A stretch of DNA of 64,000 nucleotides from Oceanobacillus timonensis (GTDB taxonomy: Bacteria > Bacillota > Bacilli > Bacillales > Amphibacillaceae), in contig NZ_LT800497.1 in NCBI RefSeq assembly GCF_900166635.1, forward strand, positions 1,321,503 to 1,385,502. The letters run 5' to 3'. Under the pieces are notes generated by a model, which was given only the letters and a program-made list of their open reading frames with translations, made no database searches and was not told the DNA's origin. The position numbers and the translations under genes were made by a program. Shown piece by piece: positions 1 through 6,659 of this stretch (its first letter is position 1; every line of letters begins with the position of its first letter).

Positions 1-674
1 ATAACAGTTGCCTTTCCGACTCATACTTGTGGTGATATGATGTTTTCTTAAAAGTGCTTGATACTCTTTAGCCGCGTATTGGCTGCCTCTATCGGAATGG
101 TGAATTAATCCTTTTTGCGGCGTTTGCTGATTAATTGCTCGTCTTAAAGCTGTGAGTGTTAATTCTTTGGTCATTCGATGACTCATTGCCCAACCAATAA
201 TCCTTCTGGAAAACAAATCCATGATGGTCGCTAAGTACAACCATCCCTCTCTGGTCCAAATGTACGTGATATCGCTTACCCATACTTGTCCTGGTTTATC
301 TGCCTGGAAATTTTGGTTTAGTAAATTCGGATAGACAGGATGCGAATGTTTGGAGTTCGTTGTCGCCTTATATTTCTTCACTGTTTTCGAACGTAAACCA
401 TTTTCCTTCATGATACGAGACACTGTTTTTTGAGAAACAGGTACCCCTTCATTGCGTAAAACCTGCGTGATTTTAGGACTGCCATATCTTTTTTTGATGC
501 GATAAATATGCGTTTGATTTGAGCTGTTAGCTTTTGTTTACGTTTAGATTGATCGCTGACAGGGCGATCTTTCCACTCATAATAGCCACTCTTGGAAACA
601 CCTAATACTTGGCACATCTTCTCTACACGAAATTCGTGGTGGTGTTCTTGAATAAATCCATAGATTACTTCTGT
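1..674 (-). pseudogene. IS3-family OrfB transposase, frameshifted and cut by window edge
   Basis: This is the DDE integrase-core half of the IS3 transposase. From the slippage site the frame reads through VEKMCQVLGVSKSGYYEWK up to about 515, where it is lost. The homology resumes one frame over at IYRIKKRYGSPKITQVLR and continues through the HTH_21 segment and the rve core, with the first catalytic Asp in SDITYIWTREG and the second in HHSDRGSQY. The catalytic Glu lies beyond the window. A single small indel near 508-520 therefore disrupts the gene. Decay is the simplest reading; a sequencing error in the A-rich stretch is possible. Confidence 0.82.
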
Positions 675-961
675 TTTTTTGCGAAGATGCCCATAGCCTT
701 TTTTAAAATAGCTACCTCCTCTTCCAAATCACGAATCCGTTTATCTTTTTCATACCCAGCTTGATCTTTGGGACTGCGATTACCGCTTCCTACAAAGCTA
801 TTCTCTTGGTCCTCTTTGTACCTAGCTACCCATTTTTGCAGCGTCTGGGGAACTAAGTCTAATTCTCTTGCCACTTCGGCTGCTTTCCTTCCATCTTCCA
901 CTACTAATTTTACTGCATATACTTTAAATTCTTTATCATATCTTTTTGCCATTTTAGACAC
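665..961 (-). CDS. IS3-family OrfA (transposase helix-turn-helix subunit)
   Basis: A 98-residue OrfA. The N-terminal half is a Tnp_8/Tnp_1-type helix-turn-helix (around residues 8-50, with AEVARELDLVPQTLQKWV), followed by a leucine-zipper segment (DLEEEVAILKKAM) used for multimerisation in this family. The 3' end holds a run of seven A (674-680 on the plus strand as T), a standard IS3 slippage site. A -1 shift there continues into OrfB through TEVIYGFIQEHHHEF, which would give the OrfAB transposase. OrfA itself looks intact. It binds the IS ends as part of the transposase. Confidence 0.88.
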   Translation of the reverse strand: MSKMAKRYDKEFKVYAVKLVVEDGRKAAEVARELDLVPQTLQKWVARYKEDQENSFVGSGNRSPKDQAGYEKDKRIRDLEEEVAILKKAMGIFAKKQK

Positions 962-1010
962 TCCTAGAGATTATTATATTTAGTATAAAAATCCCCATTT
1001 GGTATGTCCA

Positions 1011-1325
1011 ATTATTAGACTATCATCAAATTCACACCCTGCCATTTGGGATAATCCGAGTGTATTCGATCCAAATCGATTTGCTGATTGGTCGGGCAGT
1101 CCATTTGAATTCATCCCTCAAGGCGGCGGAGATTATTTCTTAGGACACCGATGTGCTGGTGAACAGGCTACAATGGAAATCATGAAAATAAGTCTTCAAT
1201 ACTTAAATAAAATATCTTATGAAGTTCCTGACAATCAAAACTTAAGCTTTAGTATGGTGAAGATTCCAAGTATCCCGAAAAGTGGAATCATTTTAAGGAA
1301 TATTAATAAAAAGGACAGGTATTAA
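1011..1325 (+). pseudogene. CYP152-type cytochrome P450 (fatty-acid peroxygenase), C-terminal fragment
   Basis: About 104 residues from the C-terminus of a P450. The heme-ligand region reads IPQGGG..GHRCAGEQ, with the Cys thiolate ligand, and the upstream HPAIWDNPSVFDPNRF is the usual P450 'PERF' region. The QGGG-x-GHRC spacing and the tail PSIPKSGIILRNI match the CYP152 family (B. subtilis YbdT/CypC), which hydroxylates fatty acids with hydrogen peroxide. The N-terminal three quarters (I-helix, K-helix) are missing, because the reading frame starts at the IS3 terminus. The fragment cannot be functional and presumably marks an IS insertion with deletion. Confidence 0.85.
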
Positions 1326-1886
1326 TTAATTTTTCTTTTTTGTCACGTAGCGGACCAAGGGTGCATAAAATATAAAAATTAAAAGTCCCCTAATATCTAA
1401 ATCAAACTAACTTAGAATGTATCTGTTTCAGATATAAAATAATGTAAATAGAAAAGGAATTTATGATATAGGGACTAAGAATTTTTTAGCAATAATTAAT
1501 CAAAAAAAGAAAGTTGATTTTAAGTACAAATTACCTTCTTTTTGGCGCATTGGAAATGTTAACTTGTTAATCTTTTATATTAAAAACCTGTTTAGGAACA
1601 TTATTCCTTTTTGCTAGTTACCTCTCATTCTGTTGGAATAAAACCCAGTTTACAAAATAAACTCCTAACTATGATTTAAATTTAAACTACAAAGAATAAA
1701 TTCCCCTAAAATTGATTTGAAAGTAGCGAGAACAAGTCTGGTACTTATTGAATTTTTTTCCTTAACTGCTGCGATTAGACTATTGATACTCTCATATAAT
1801 TCTTCCTATTCATCTTCATCTGCCAGTAATTGAATTTTCCATTTATAAATATTCTGTAATATGAATATACAACTCCAAAAGTTAGA
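1326..1886. other. gene-less AT-rich stretch
   Basis: About 560 bp between the P450 remnant and the promoter of the ABC-F gene. I see no open frame with a ribosome binding site, no repeat and no structured RNA. A short minus-strand frame here has no homology or start signal and overlaps the ABC-F promoter. Confidence 0.5.
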
Positions 1887-1915
1887 TTGACGTAAACAGA
1901 TAAACCCCTTATAAT
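1887..1915 (+). promoter_or_regulatory. SigA promoter of the ABC-F leader
   Basis: TTGACG (1887-1892), a 17-bp spacer and TATAAT (1910-1915): a near-perfect vegetative promoter. Transcription would start near 1922, giving an untranslated leader of about 435 nt before the ABC-F start codon, far longer than needed and consistent with attenuation control. Confidence 0.8.
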
Positions 1916-1952
1916 AAAGTTAAATATAGAATGGAAAGGAAATTGTGCTAAG

Positions 1953-1985
1953 ATGAGAATTCGATTCCTAGACTTGAACAACTAA
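1953..1985 (+). CDS. leader peptide MRIRFLDLNN (macrolide-arrest type)
   Basis: Ten codons, ATG to TAA, reading MRIRFLDLNN. A purine-rich SD-like stretch (1933-1940) lies 12 nt upstream, slightly far. The R-I-R at residues 2-4 fits the +x+ motif (Arg/Lys-x-Arg/Lys) at which macrolide-bound ribosomes stall. The peptide resembles the ErmD leader core MRLRFPTLNQ (from memory), so this is probably a macrolide sensor. The 3' part of the ORF (1973-1980) forms one arm of a hairpin with 1996-2003, so a stalled ribosome would disturb that structure. The coding call rests on motif, position and context only. Confidence 0.65.
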   Translation: MRIRFLDLNN

Positions 1986-2128
1986 TTGGATAACATGTTC
2001 AAGCTCTGCCTGTGCTTTGGCACTCGCAGAGAAATAGGAGTCGTCTGTCTTTTTTTAGTTATTATAATGAAGGTATACATGAGGTATATCTTTTTCCTGA
2101 AAGAAGTATGTAAAAGGACAGCAGACGA
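1973..2128 (+). promoter_or_regulatory. leader hairpins and candidate antiterminator
   Basis: Successive pairings are visible. CTTGAACA (1973-1980) pairs with TGTTCAAG (1996-2003). CTCTGC (2004-2009) pairs with GCAGAG (2026-2031), extended inside by GTGC/GCAC. TCGTCTG (2041-2047) is perfectly complementary to CAGACGA (2122-2128), which lies inside the terminator hairpin at 2116-2138. The last pairing would compete with the terminator, so it is the likely antiterminator. How leader translation selects between them is inferred. Confidence 0.55.
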
Positions 2129-2165
2129 TTTGCTGTTCTTTTTTAATGATGAAATACAGATATAA
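2079..2165 (+). CDS. possible second upstream ORF running through the terminator
   Basis: A 28-codon frame (MRYIFFLKEVCK...) with a weak AAGG eight nt upstream of its ATG. It spans the whole terminator hairpin, so a ribosome translating it would mask the 5' arm. It may be chance. No homology is claimed; only its position makes it worth noting. Confidence 0.25.
   Translation: MRYIFFLKEVCKRTADDLLFFFNDEIQI
2116..2144 (+). terminator. intrinsic terminator in the ABC-F leader (attenuator)
   Basis: GGACAGCA (2116-2123) pairs with TGCTGTTC (2131-2138) around a 7-nt loop and is followed by a run of six T. It lies some 215 bp before the ABC-F start codon, inside the leader, so it should stop most transcripts unless the alternative pairing with 2041-2047 forms. 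Confidence 0.7.
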
Positions 2166-2238
2166 AGAAAAGTTTTCTATTTCTTTGTGTGGAAAAGCAG
2201 GGCATTCGTTCTAATAATAAAAATAAGGAGAGATTCCT

Positions 2239-2262
2239 ATGCAGATGCTATTGTTCTTTTGA
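2239..2262 (+). CDS. leader peptide MQMLLFF
   Basis: Seven codons (ATG CAG ATG CTA TTG TTC TTT TGA) with a strong SD (AAGGAGA, 2225-2231) at good spacing. It ends 3 nt before the first arm of a set of mutually exclusive hairpins that control access to the ABC-F ribosome binding site. Its short hydrophobic character is like the MYLIFM leader reported for msrD. The likely role is translational or transcriptional attenuation by drug-stalled ribosomes; inferred from architecture. Confidence 0.65.
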   Translation: MQMLLFF

Positions 2263-2264
2263 TT

Positions 2265-2348
2265 GATACGGGCTTGTTAGAAGAACACACAAGCTCGTAT
2301 CGATACAATGACAGGCTATCGGTACGAGAAAATAAAAATTCTCGGAGG
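2265..2348 (+). promoter_or_regulatory. Erm/Msr-style four-segment attenuator over the ABC-F SD
   Basis: Segment 1 (GATACGGGCTTGT, 2265-2277) pairs with segment 2 (ACAAGCTCGTATC, 2289-2301), with one G-U. Segment 2 can instead pair with segment 3 (CTCGTATCGATA, 2294-2305, with TATCGGTACGAG, 2317-2328). The 3' edge of segment 3 (CGAGAA, 2325-2330) pairs with segment 4 (TTCTCG, 2339-2344), which touches the GGAGG SD at 2344-2348. A 1:2 plus 3:4 fold would limit initiation. A ribosome stalled on the leader peptide would favour 2:3 and free the SD, the classical ermC logic. Confidence 0.7.
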
Positions 2349-2356
2349 TAGCAAAA

Positions 2357-3808
2357 ATGCAAAACATTCAATTTGAAATAAAAGATGTCGACTTAACGTA
2401 TTTAGATAAAGATATTTTTTCCATTCACCGGTTAGCTGTTCATTTTATGGATCGGATTGGTATCGTTGGACCGAATGGGTCAGGAAAAACAAGCCTGATC
2501 CGTTTGCTTGCAGGGGAATTAGAACCGTCAAAAGGGGAGATTCACCGTCATGCGAGCTTTGCCTATTTAAAACAAATGGAAGTGCCTGAGGATGCGGAAG
2601 TCGATCCAAAGGTTTTAGGCAAACTGCAAGTCCCCGATTTGGAAGAGGGAATAAGCGGCGGCGAGCAGACCAAAATAAAAATCGCGCAGCTCTTGGCGAA
2701 TTATCAGGAAGCATTATTGATTGATGAACCAACCACGCATCTTGATCAACAGGGAATCCGTTATTTACGGAGAGAATTGGAAAATTATTATGGAACACTA
2801 ATTTTGATCAGCCATGATCGCAAACTTTTAGATCAACTTGTCACAACGATTTGGGAAATTCGTGATGGGGAAATCCACATTTATTCTGGTAACTATACGG
2901 ATTATGAAGAACAGAAAGCATTGGAAGAAAGTCAACAGCAGGAAGCACATGAGCAATATCTGAAGGAAAAATCCCGTTTAGAAGCTGCAGCACAGGATAA
3001 AATGCAAAAGGCAGCGAAAATGACAAAAGGTGCGAAAGCAAATGCGCGAAAAAAAGAAGGCGCAGATCGGCGGCTCGCTACAAAGCCTAAAGATGTTTCG
3101 CAAAAAGGGATGCAAAAAAGTGCCAAAGCAATAGAAAGACGGATGGAGCAGTTAGAAAAAGTAGATGCTGTTCAGCATGAACGTCCTATTCAATTTCACC
3201 GGTCCAAGGCACTAGAGTTGCATCATTCCTTTCCTGTAATGGGGAATCAGCTGACGTTAAAGGCTGGTGAGAAGCTGCTTTTAGAAGCTGCCCGTTTTCA
3301 GTTTCCTTTAGGTAAAAAAATCGCAATTACAGGAGCCAATGGTTCTGGAAAAAGTACCTTACTTCAGGCGATTTACAAGCGGAAGGAAGGATTAGAGATT
3401 TCACCAAAAGTGGAATTTGGTTTCTTTGAGCAGCTTGCTTATCAGGAAAAGTCAGATGAAACTGTATTGGCCAGCTTAAGAAAAACAACGGATTATGAGG
3501 AAGGCTTTTTACGCAGTGTGCTCCATTCTATGTATTTCAGGGGAAATGATATTTATAAAAAACTGCGTTATTTAAGCGGTGGTGAGGCTATCCGATTGCA
3601 ACTGTGCAGATTATTTCTTGGTTCCTATCACATCTTGTTACTAGATGAACCGACGAACTTTTTGGATATCCAGACAACGAAAGCATTAGAATCCTTTTTT
3701 AAAGGGTATCCAGGTACGATTATTTTTGTTTCCCACGATGCTGCTTTTATCGAAAATGTGGCAGACCATGTATATGAAATGAAAAATAACCAAATCATCG
3801 AAAAGTAA
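2357..3808 (+). CDS. Msr-type ABC-F ribosome-protection ATPase
   Basis: A 483-residue soluble protein with two ABC ATPase domains and no membrane segments. Walker A motifs are GPNGSGKTS (residues 38-46) and GANGSGKST (about 325-335). Signature motifs are ISGGEQTK and YLSGGEAIR; Walker B regions are LLIDEPTTHLD and LLLDEPTNFLD. Between the domains lies a charged, Lys/Gln-rich interdomain linker (about 190-285), the region that in antibiotic-resistance ABC-F proteins reaches into the ribosome to displace drug. Length and the stretch RSKALELHHSFPV resemble Msr(D)-type macrolide/ketolide resistance proteins. SD GGAGG sits 8 nt before ATG. Expression is probably inducible through the long leader. 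The exact drug range cannot be read from sequence; Vga/Lsa-type specificity is the alternative. Confidence 0.88.
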   Translation: MQNIQFEIKDVDLTYLDKDIFSIHRLAVHFMDRIGIVGPNGSGKTSLIRLLAGELEPSKGEIHRHASFAYLKQMEVPEDAEVDPKVLGKLQVPDLEEGISGGEQTKIKIAQLLANYQEALLIDEPTTHLDQQGIRYLRRELENYYGTLILISHDRKLLDQLVTTIWEIRDGEIHIYSGNYTDYEEQKALEESQQQEAHEQYLKEKSRLEAAAQDKMQKAAKMTKGAKANARKKEGADRRLATKPKDVSQKGMQKSAKAIERRMEQLEKVDAVQHERPIQFHRSKALELHHSFPVMGNQLTLKAGEKLLLEAARFQFPLGKKIAITGANGSGKSTLLQAIYKRKEGLEISPKVEFGFFEQLAYQEKSDETVLASLRKTTDYEEGFLRSVLHSMYFRGNDIYKKLRYLSGGEAIRLQLCRLFLGSYHILLLDEPTNFLDIQTTKALESFFKGYPGTIIFVSHDAAFIENVADHVYEMKNNQIIEK

Positions 3809-3810
3809 CA

Positions 3811-3845
3811 AAGAACAGGAGCAGCGCGTTGCTCCTGTTCTTTTG
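3811..3845 (+). terminator. intrinsic terminator after the ABC-F gene
   Basis: AACAGGAGCA pairs with TGCTCCTGTT around a short loop, followed by TTTT, starting about 3 bp after the stop codon. Confidence 0.85.
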
Positions 3846-3986
3846 TACGTATACGTGTTGATCATTGAAAATGTGCTTTATCTATAGATAGAATAAATTC
3901 ATACACTTTTCTAGTGGACAAAATACTTCATTATATCAATAATAAAAAAGACAATGAATTTACAGCAAGAAAAGGAGCAAGTCTGT

Positions 3987-4433
3987 ATGAAAAAGATACT
4001 TATCATTACATTCATCATCGCAGCAGGAGTGTTTTTCCTTGTTGGGAAGTTAGAGGGGGATACCAAGCTGTTTGCAGATGAATTACCTGCCAATATGAAT
4101 GAAACAAACGAAATTGAAGAAATAACAATATATGAAGTAAAGCCGTCCGGGAAACCCAAATCGATTTCATTAACGGAAAAAGAGGAAATTGATAAGATTT
4201 TAAAAGCTGGTCAATCACTGAAACTCAAAGAAACCGATGAATTTGTAAATGCTGGATATTTGCTGTTATTCCAAGGTTCTAAGGAAAATTATACAATGAC
4301 AGTCGATAAAGATGGACATATTGATATGAACGGACATGAGGAACATTTTGAAATGAAAGGAGAGAACGAGTTGTTTCAGGCTATCCAAGCGTTTCGAGAT
4401 AAATGGGAAGTATTGGATGAAGAAGAAGTGTAA
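3987..4433 (+). CDS. small exported or membrane-anchored protein, function unknown
   Basis: 148 residues. The start at 3987 is chosen because AAGGAGC precedes it at good spacing and it opens directly onto MKKILIITFIIAAGVFFLVG, a signal sequence or single N-terminal anchor; an upstream in-frame start would bury that. No lipobox Cys is visible. The mature part is acidic and soluble (many Glu/Lys, no further hydrophobic stretch) and ends in EVLDEEEV. I do not recognise a family. It stands alone between two terminators, so no operon partner hints at function. Confidence 0.7.
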   Translation: MKKILIITFIIAAGVFFLVGKLEGDTKLFADELPANMNETNEIEEITIYEVKPSGKPKSISLTEKEEIDKILKAGQSLKLKETDEFVNAGYLLLFQGSKENYTMTVDKDGHIDMNGHEEHFEMKGENELFQAIQAFRDKWEVLDEEEV

Positions 4434-4468
4434 AGAATGTTTGAGAAAATAGCTGCTTTTTTGATATA

Positions 4469-4506
4469 AAAAAGATTGCATGGTTATCCAGTGTAATCTT
4501 TTTTTA
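4469..4506 (+). terminator. intrinsic terminator
   Basis: AAAAAGATTGCA pairs with TGTAATCTTTTT, ending in a T run, shortly after the small exported protein gene. The A-rich 5' arm means it could work in both directions. Confidence 0.75.
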
Positions 4507-4690
4507 TGCGTGAAAAAAAGCGAAAATATTGGTGCTGTAAACGGCTTTGTAAGGGTGTATACATCTAGCATGCATGTTGCAGAAATATGCCAAAATTTGT
4601 CGGAAAAAAAGGCAAAAAATTTTAAGCAAAAATATATCTGAAATAAGAAAGATATGATATGATGTATCAGATTCCTAAGGGAGGTTTTAA

Positions 4691-4702
4691 ATGAAATTTT
4701 AG
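4691..4702 (+). CDS. three-codon upstream ORF (MKF) before the efflux gene
   Basis: ATG AAA TTT TAG with a strong SD (AAGGGAGG, 4677-4684) 6 nt before it; the efflux gene has its own SD (AAGGAG) just after. Very short SD-driven ORFs upstream of resistance genes can act as ribosome-stalling sensors. Here I see no obvious alternative hairpins, so the role is uncertain. Confidence 0.4.
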   Translation: MKF

Positions 4703-4719
4703 TTAAGGAGAAATGAAGT

Positions 4720-5907
4720 ATGAAAAAACAAAATATGACGCTGTCTATCTTACTGATGAATTTGTTTATTGCATTTTTAGGTATTGGATTAGTTATTCCA
4801 GTTTTACCTACGATTATGAATGAGTTGAATTTGTCTGGATCTGTTGTAGGTTATTTGGTAGCAGCTTTTGCCGTTGCGCAGCTTATTGTTTCACCACTTT
4901 CCGGCAGATGGGTTGATGCGTTTGGACGTAAACGCATGATTGTCACCGGACTTTTGATTTTTAGTTTTAGTGAGTTTCTATTTGGTATCGGAAAGACCGT
5001 AGAAATTTTATTTATCTCACGAATTTTAGGTGGAGTAAGTGCTGCTTTTATTATGCCTGCAGTAACTGCATTTATTGCTGATATAACAACACTTGAGACC
5101 AGACCGAAAGCATTAGGTTATATGTCTGCAGCGATTAACACCGGATTTATTATCGGTCCGGGTGTTGGTGGATTACTGGCAGAAGTGGGACCGAGAATCC
5201 CGTTTTTTGCAGCGGCAGGTTTGGCGCTATTTACAGCTATCTTATCGACAATAACACTGCGTGAACCAGAAAGAAACTATGAGGAACAAGGAGATGCAGA
5301 AGCTCCAAAACCCGGCTTAGGAAGAATCTTTGTTCCTGTATACTTTATCGCGTTTATTGTTATATTTATTACCGCATTTGGTTTATCTTCCTTTGAATCA
5401 TTATTTTCTTTATTTGTGGATCATAAATTTGGATTCGCACCAAAGGATATTGCAATTATTATCACCGGCGGAGCGATTGTTGGTACGATTGCGCAAATTG
5501 CCTTGTTCGGCAAATTGGCAGACAAATGGGGAGAAATTCGTTTGATTCGTTATTGCCTGATTTTCTCTGCCATGCTTGTTATGGCGATGACGGTTGTGGA
5601 AAGTTATGCGATGATTTTATTCGTAACGATTGTTGTTTTTATTGGTTTCGATTTAATCCGGCCTGCTGTTACTTCTTATTTATCGAAAGCAGCAGGAAAT
5701 GAACAAGGTTTTGTAGGTGGAATGAACTCAATGTTTACCAGTATCGGAAATGTTTTTGGACCAATCATCGGCGGGATTTTATTTGATATAAATTTAAATT
5801 ATCCGTACTATTTTGCAGCAATGGTACTCATGGCAGGAATTGCTGTGGCAATGGTTTGGAAAAGTCCCAAAACAGGGGCGGAGCAAGCTGTTGAAGAAAT
5901 GAAATAA
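4720..5907 (+). CDS. NorA/Bmr-like MFS multidrug efflux pump
   Basis: 395 residues, about 12 hydrophobic segments. Family marks: the N-terminal FIAFLGIGLVIPVLP, the loop 2-3 motif GRWVDAFGRKRMI (MFS motif A), the drug/H+ antiporter motif C region GFIIGPGVGGLLAE in TM5, and the C-terminal run VVFIGFDLIRPAVTSYLS..NEQGFVGG..SMFTSIGNVFGP, which closely tracks S. aureus NorA and B. subtilis Bmr/Blt. It should export hydrophobic cationic drugs and fluoroquinolones by proton antiport. The gene is monocistronic, preceded by a tiny SD-equipped ORF and followed by a bidirectional terminator now split by IS66. Substrates are inferred from the family. Confidence 0.87.
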   Translation: MKKQNMTLSILLMNLFIAFLGIGLVIPVLPTIMNELNLSGSVVGYLVAAFAVAQLIVSPLSGRWVDAFGRKRMIVTGLLIFSFSEFLFGIGKTVEILFISRILGGVSAAFIMPAVTAFIADITTLETRPKALGYMSAAINTGFIIGPGVGGLLAEVGPRIPFFAAAGLALFTAILSTITLREPERNYEEQGDAEAPKPGLGRIFVPVYFIAFIVIFITAFGLSSFESLFSLFVDHKFGFAPKDIAIIITGGAIVGTIAQIALFGKLADKWGEIRLIRYCLIFSAMLVMAMTVVESYAMILFVTIVVFIGFDLIRPAVTSYLSKAAGNEQGFVGGMNSMFTSIGNVFGPIIGGILFDINLNYPYYFAAMVLMAGIAVAMVWKSPKTGAEQAVEEMK

Positions 5908-5951
5908 CTGTTGGTAATTAACATGGATAGAAAAATGCACTTGTGAAATGG

Positions 5952-5959
5952 GAATAACC
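5952..5959. repeat. left target-site duplication of IS66
   Basis: GAATAACC, identical to 8297-8304 at the right end of the element. The 8-bp length matches IS66-family insertions. Confidence 0.9.
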
Positions 5960-6045
5960 GTAAGCGGGAAATAATAGACCGCATTCTATTATAACGGAAC
6001 TACCTCTATACTTGGATTTAACAAGTAACAGGAGGTAGTTTTTTC

Positions 6046-6216
6046 ATGAAGGAAAACCCGATTGTTCCCGTAACGATCCCAGCACCATCTTCCTCTACGC
6101 CTGTAAATCCAGTAGCGGAAGTTTCTTGTCATTCTCTACAGCTAACAATCTTTGAAGGTTGTCAGGAATCTTTGGCAGTAGCCTTGATAAAGGAGGTGTG
6201 CCGTCATGCTCGTTGA
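6046..6216 (+). CDS. IS66 small accessory ORF (TnpA position)
   Basis: 56 residues starting MKENPIVPVTIPAP, with an AGGAGGTAG site 7 nt upstream. Its stop codon overlaps the TnpB start (ATGCTCGTTGA), showing translational coupling. It occupies the TnpA slot of IS66 elements but is much shorter than a classical TnpA and shows no clear helix-turn-helix; short versions occur in ISBst12-like members. It is a real gene by its SD and coupling. A DNA-binding accessory role is inferred from position only. Confidence 0.65.
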   Translation: MKENPIVPVTIPAPSSSTPVNPVAEVSCHSLQLTIFEGCQESLAVALIKEVCRHAR

Positions 6217-6562
6217 CTTCTCCCAGATGAAAAATTGTTATTTAGTCTGTGGCTATACAGATCTTCGCAAAGGCATTGATGGTCTGGCTTCCGTAATCAC
6301 CAGTCAATTTCAATTAGATATTTTAGATGAATCTGTTTTCTTATTCTGCGGGAGAAGAACGGATCGATTTAAAGCTCTCTGGTTTGATGGAGAAGGTTTT
6401 TATTTGCTTTATAAGCGATACGATCAGGGAAAGTTAACTTGGCCGCGTTCGCAAACCGACGTTGAAAAACTGACACCAAAACAAATCGAGTGGCTGTTTG
6501 ACGGCTTTTCCATCTATCAAAAACAAAAAATTCAACCTGCCAAATTAGGTGTCCTCACTTAA
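6206..6562 (+). CDS. tnpB: IS66 TnpB accessory protein
   Basis: 118 residues with the full TnpB (IS66 Orf2) signature: CYLVCGYTDLRKGIDGLA near the N-terminus, LFCGRRTDRFKALWFDGEGF in the middle and KRYDQGKLTWPR before the C-terminus. TnpB is required for efficient IS66 transposition though its biochemistry is poorly known. It starts inside the last codons of the preceding ORF with AAAGGAGG upstream. Full length, no lesions. Confidence 0.95.
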   Translation: MLVDFSQMKNCYLVCGYTDLRKGIDGLASVITSQFQLDILDESVFLFCGRRTDRFKALWFDGEGFYLLYKRYDQGKLTWPRSQTDVEKLTPKQIEWLFDGFSIYQKQKIQPAKLGVLT

Positions 6563-6659
6563 TCATGGGGGAGAGAAATTGTTTTTTAAATTTTTTCTTC
6601 CCTTTTTGATAAAGTGTGGTACGATAAAAGAAATTATTTGGACACAGGGGGTGAATACG

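Larger units (their letters stand above)
1..1010 (-). mobile_element. IS3-family insertion sequence, partial
   Basis: An IS3-type element transcribed leftward; its distal end lies beyond the window start. It carries an orfA/orfB pair with a poly-A slippage site between them. The terminus nearest the window interior ends at about 1010, where the minus strand begins TGGACATACC and P450 coding sequence starts at once on the other side. OrfB has a frameshift, so this copy is probably inactive. The boundary is inferred from the resumed P450 reading frame, since the other terminus cannot be compared. Confidence 0.8.

Noticed and set aside
1775..1981. 68-codon minus-strand frame before the ABC-F gene
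   Set aside because: No start signal or homology, and it overlaps the strong promoter and leader peptide on the other strand.
6549..6659. Longer N-terminus for IS66 TnpC
   Set aside because: Overlaps tnpB, has no SD and gives an atypical hydrophobic lead; the TTG at 6660 has a good SD and the usual coiled-coil start.
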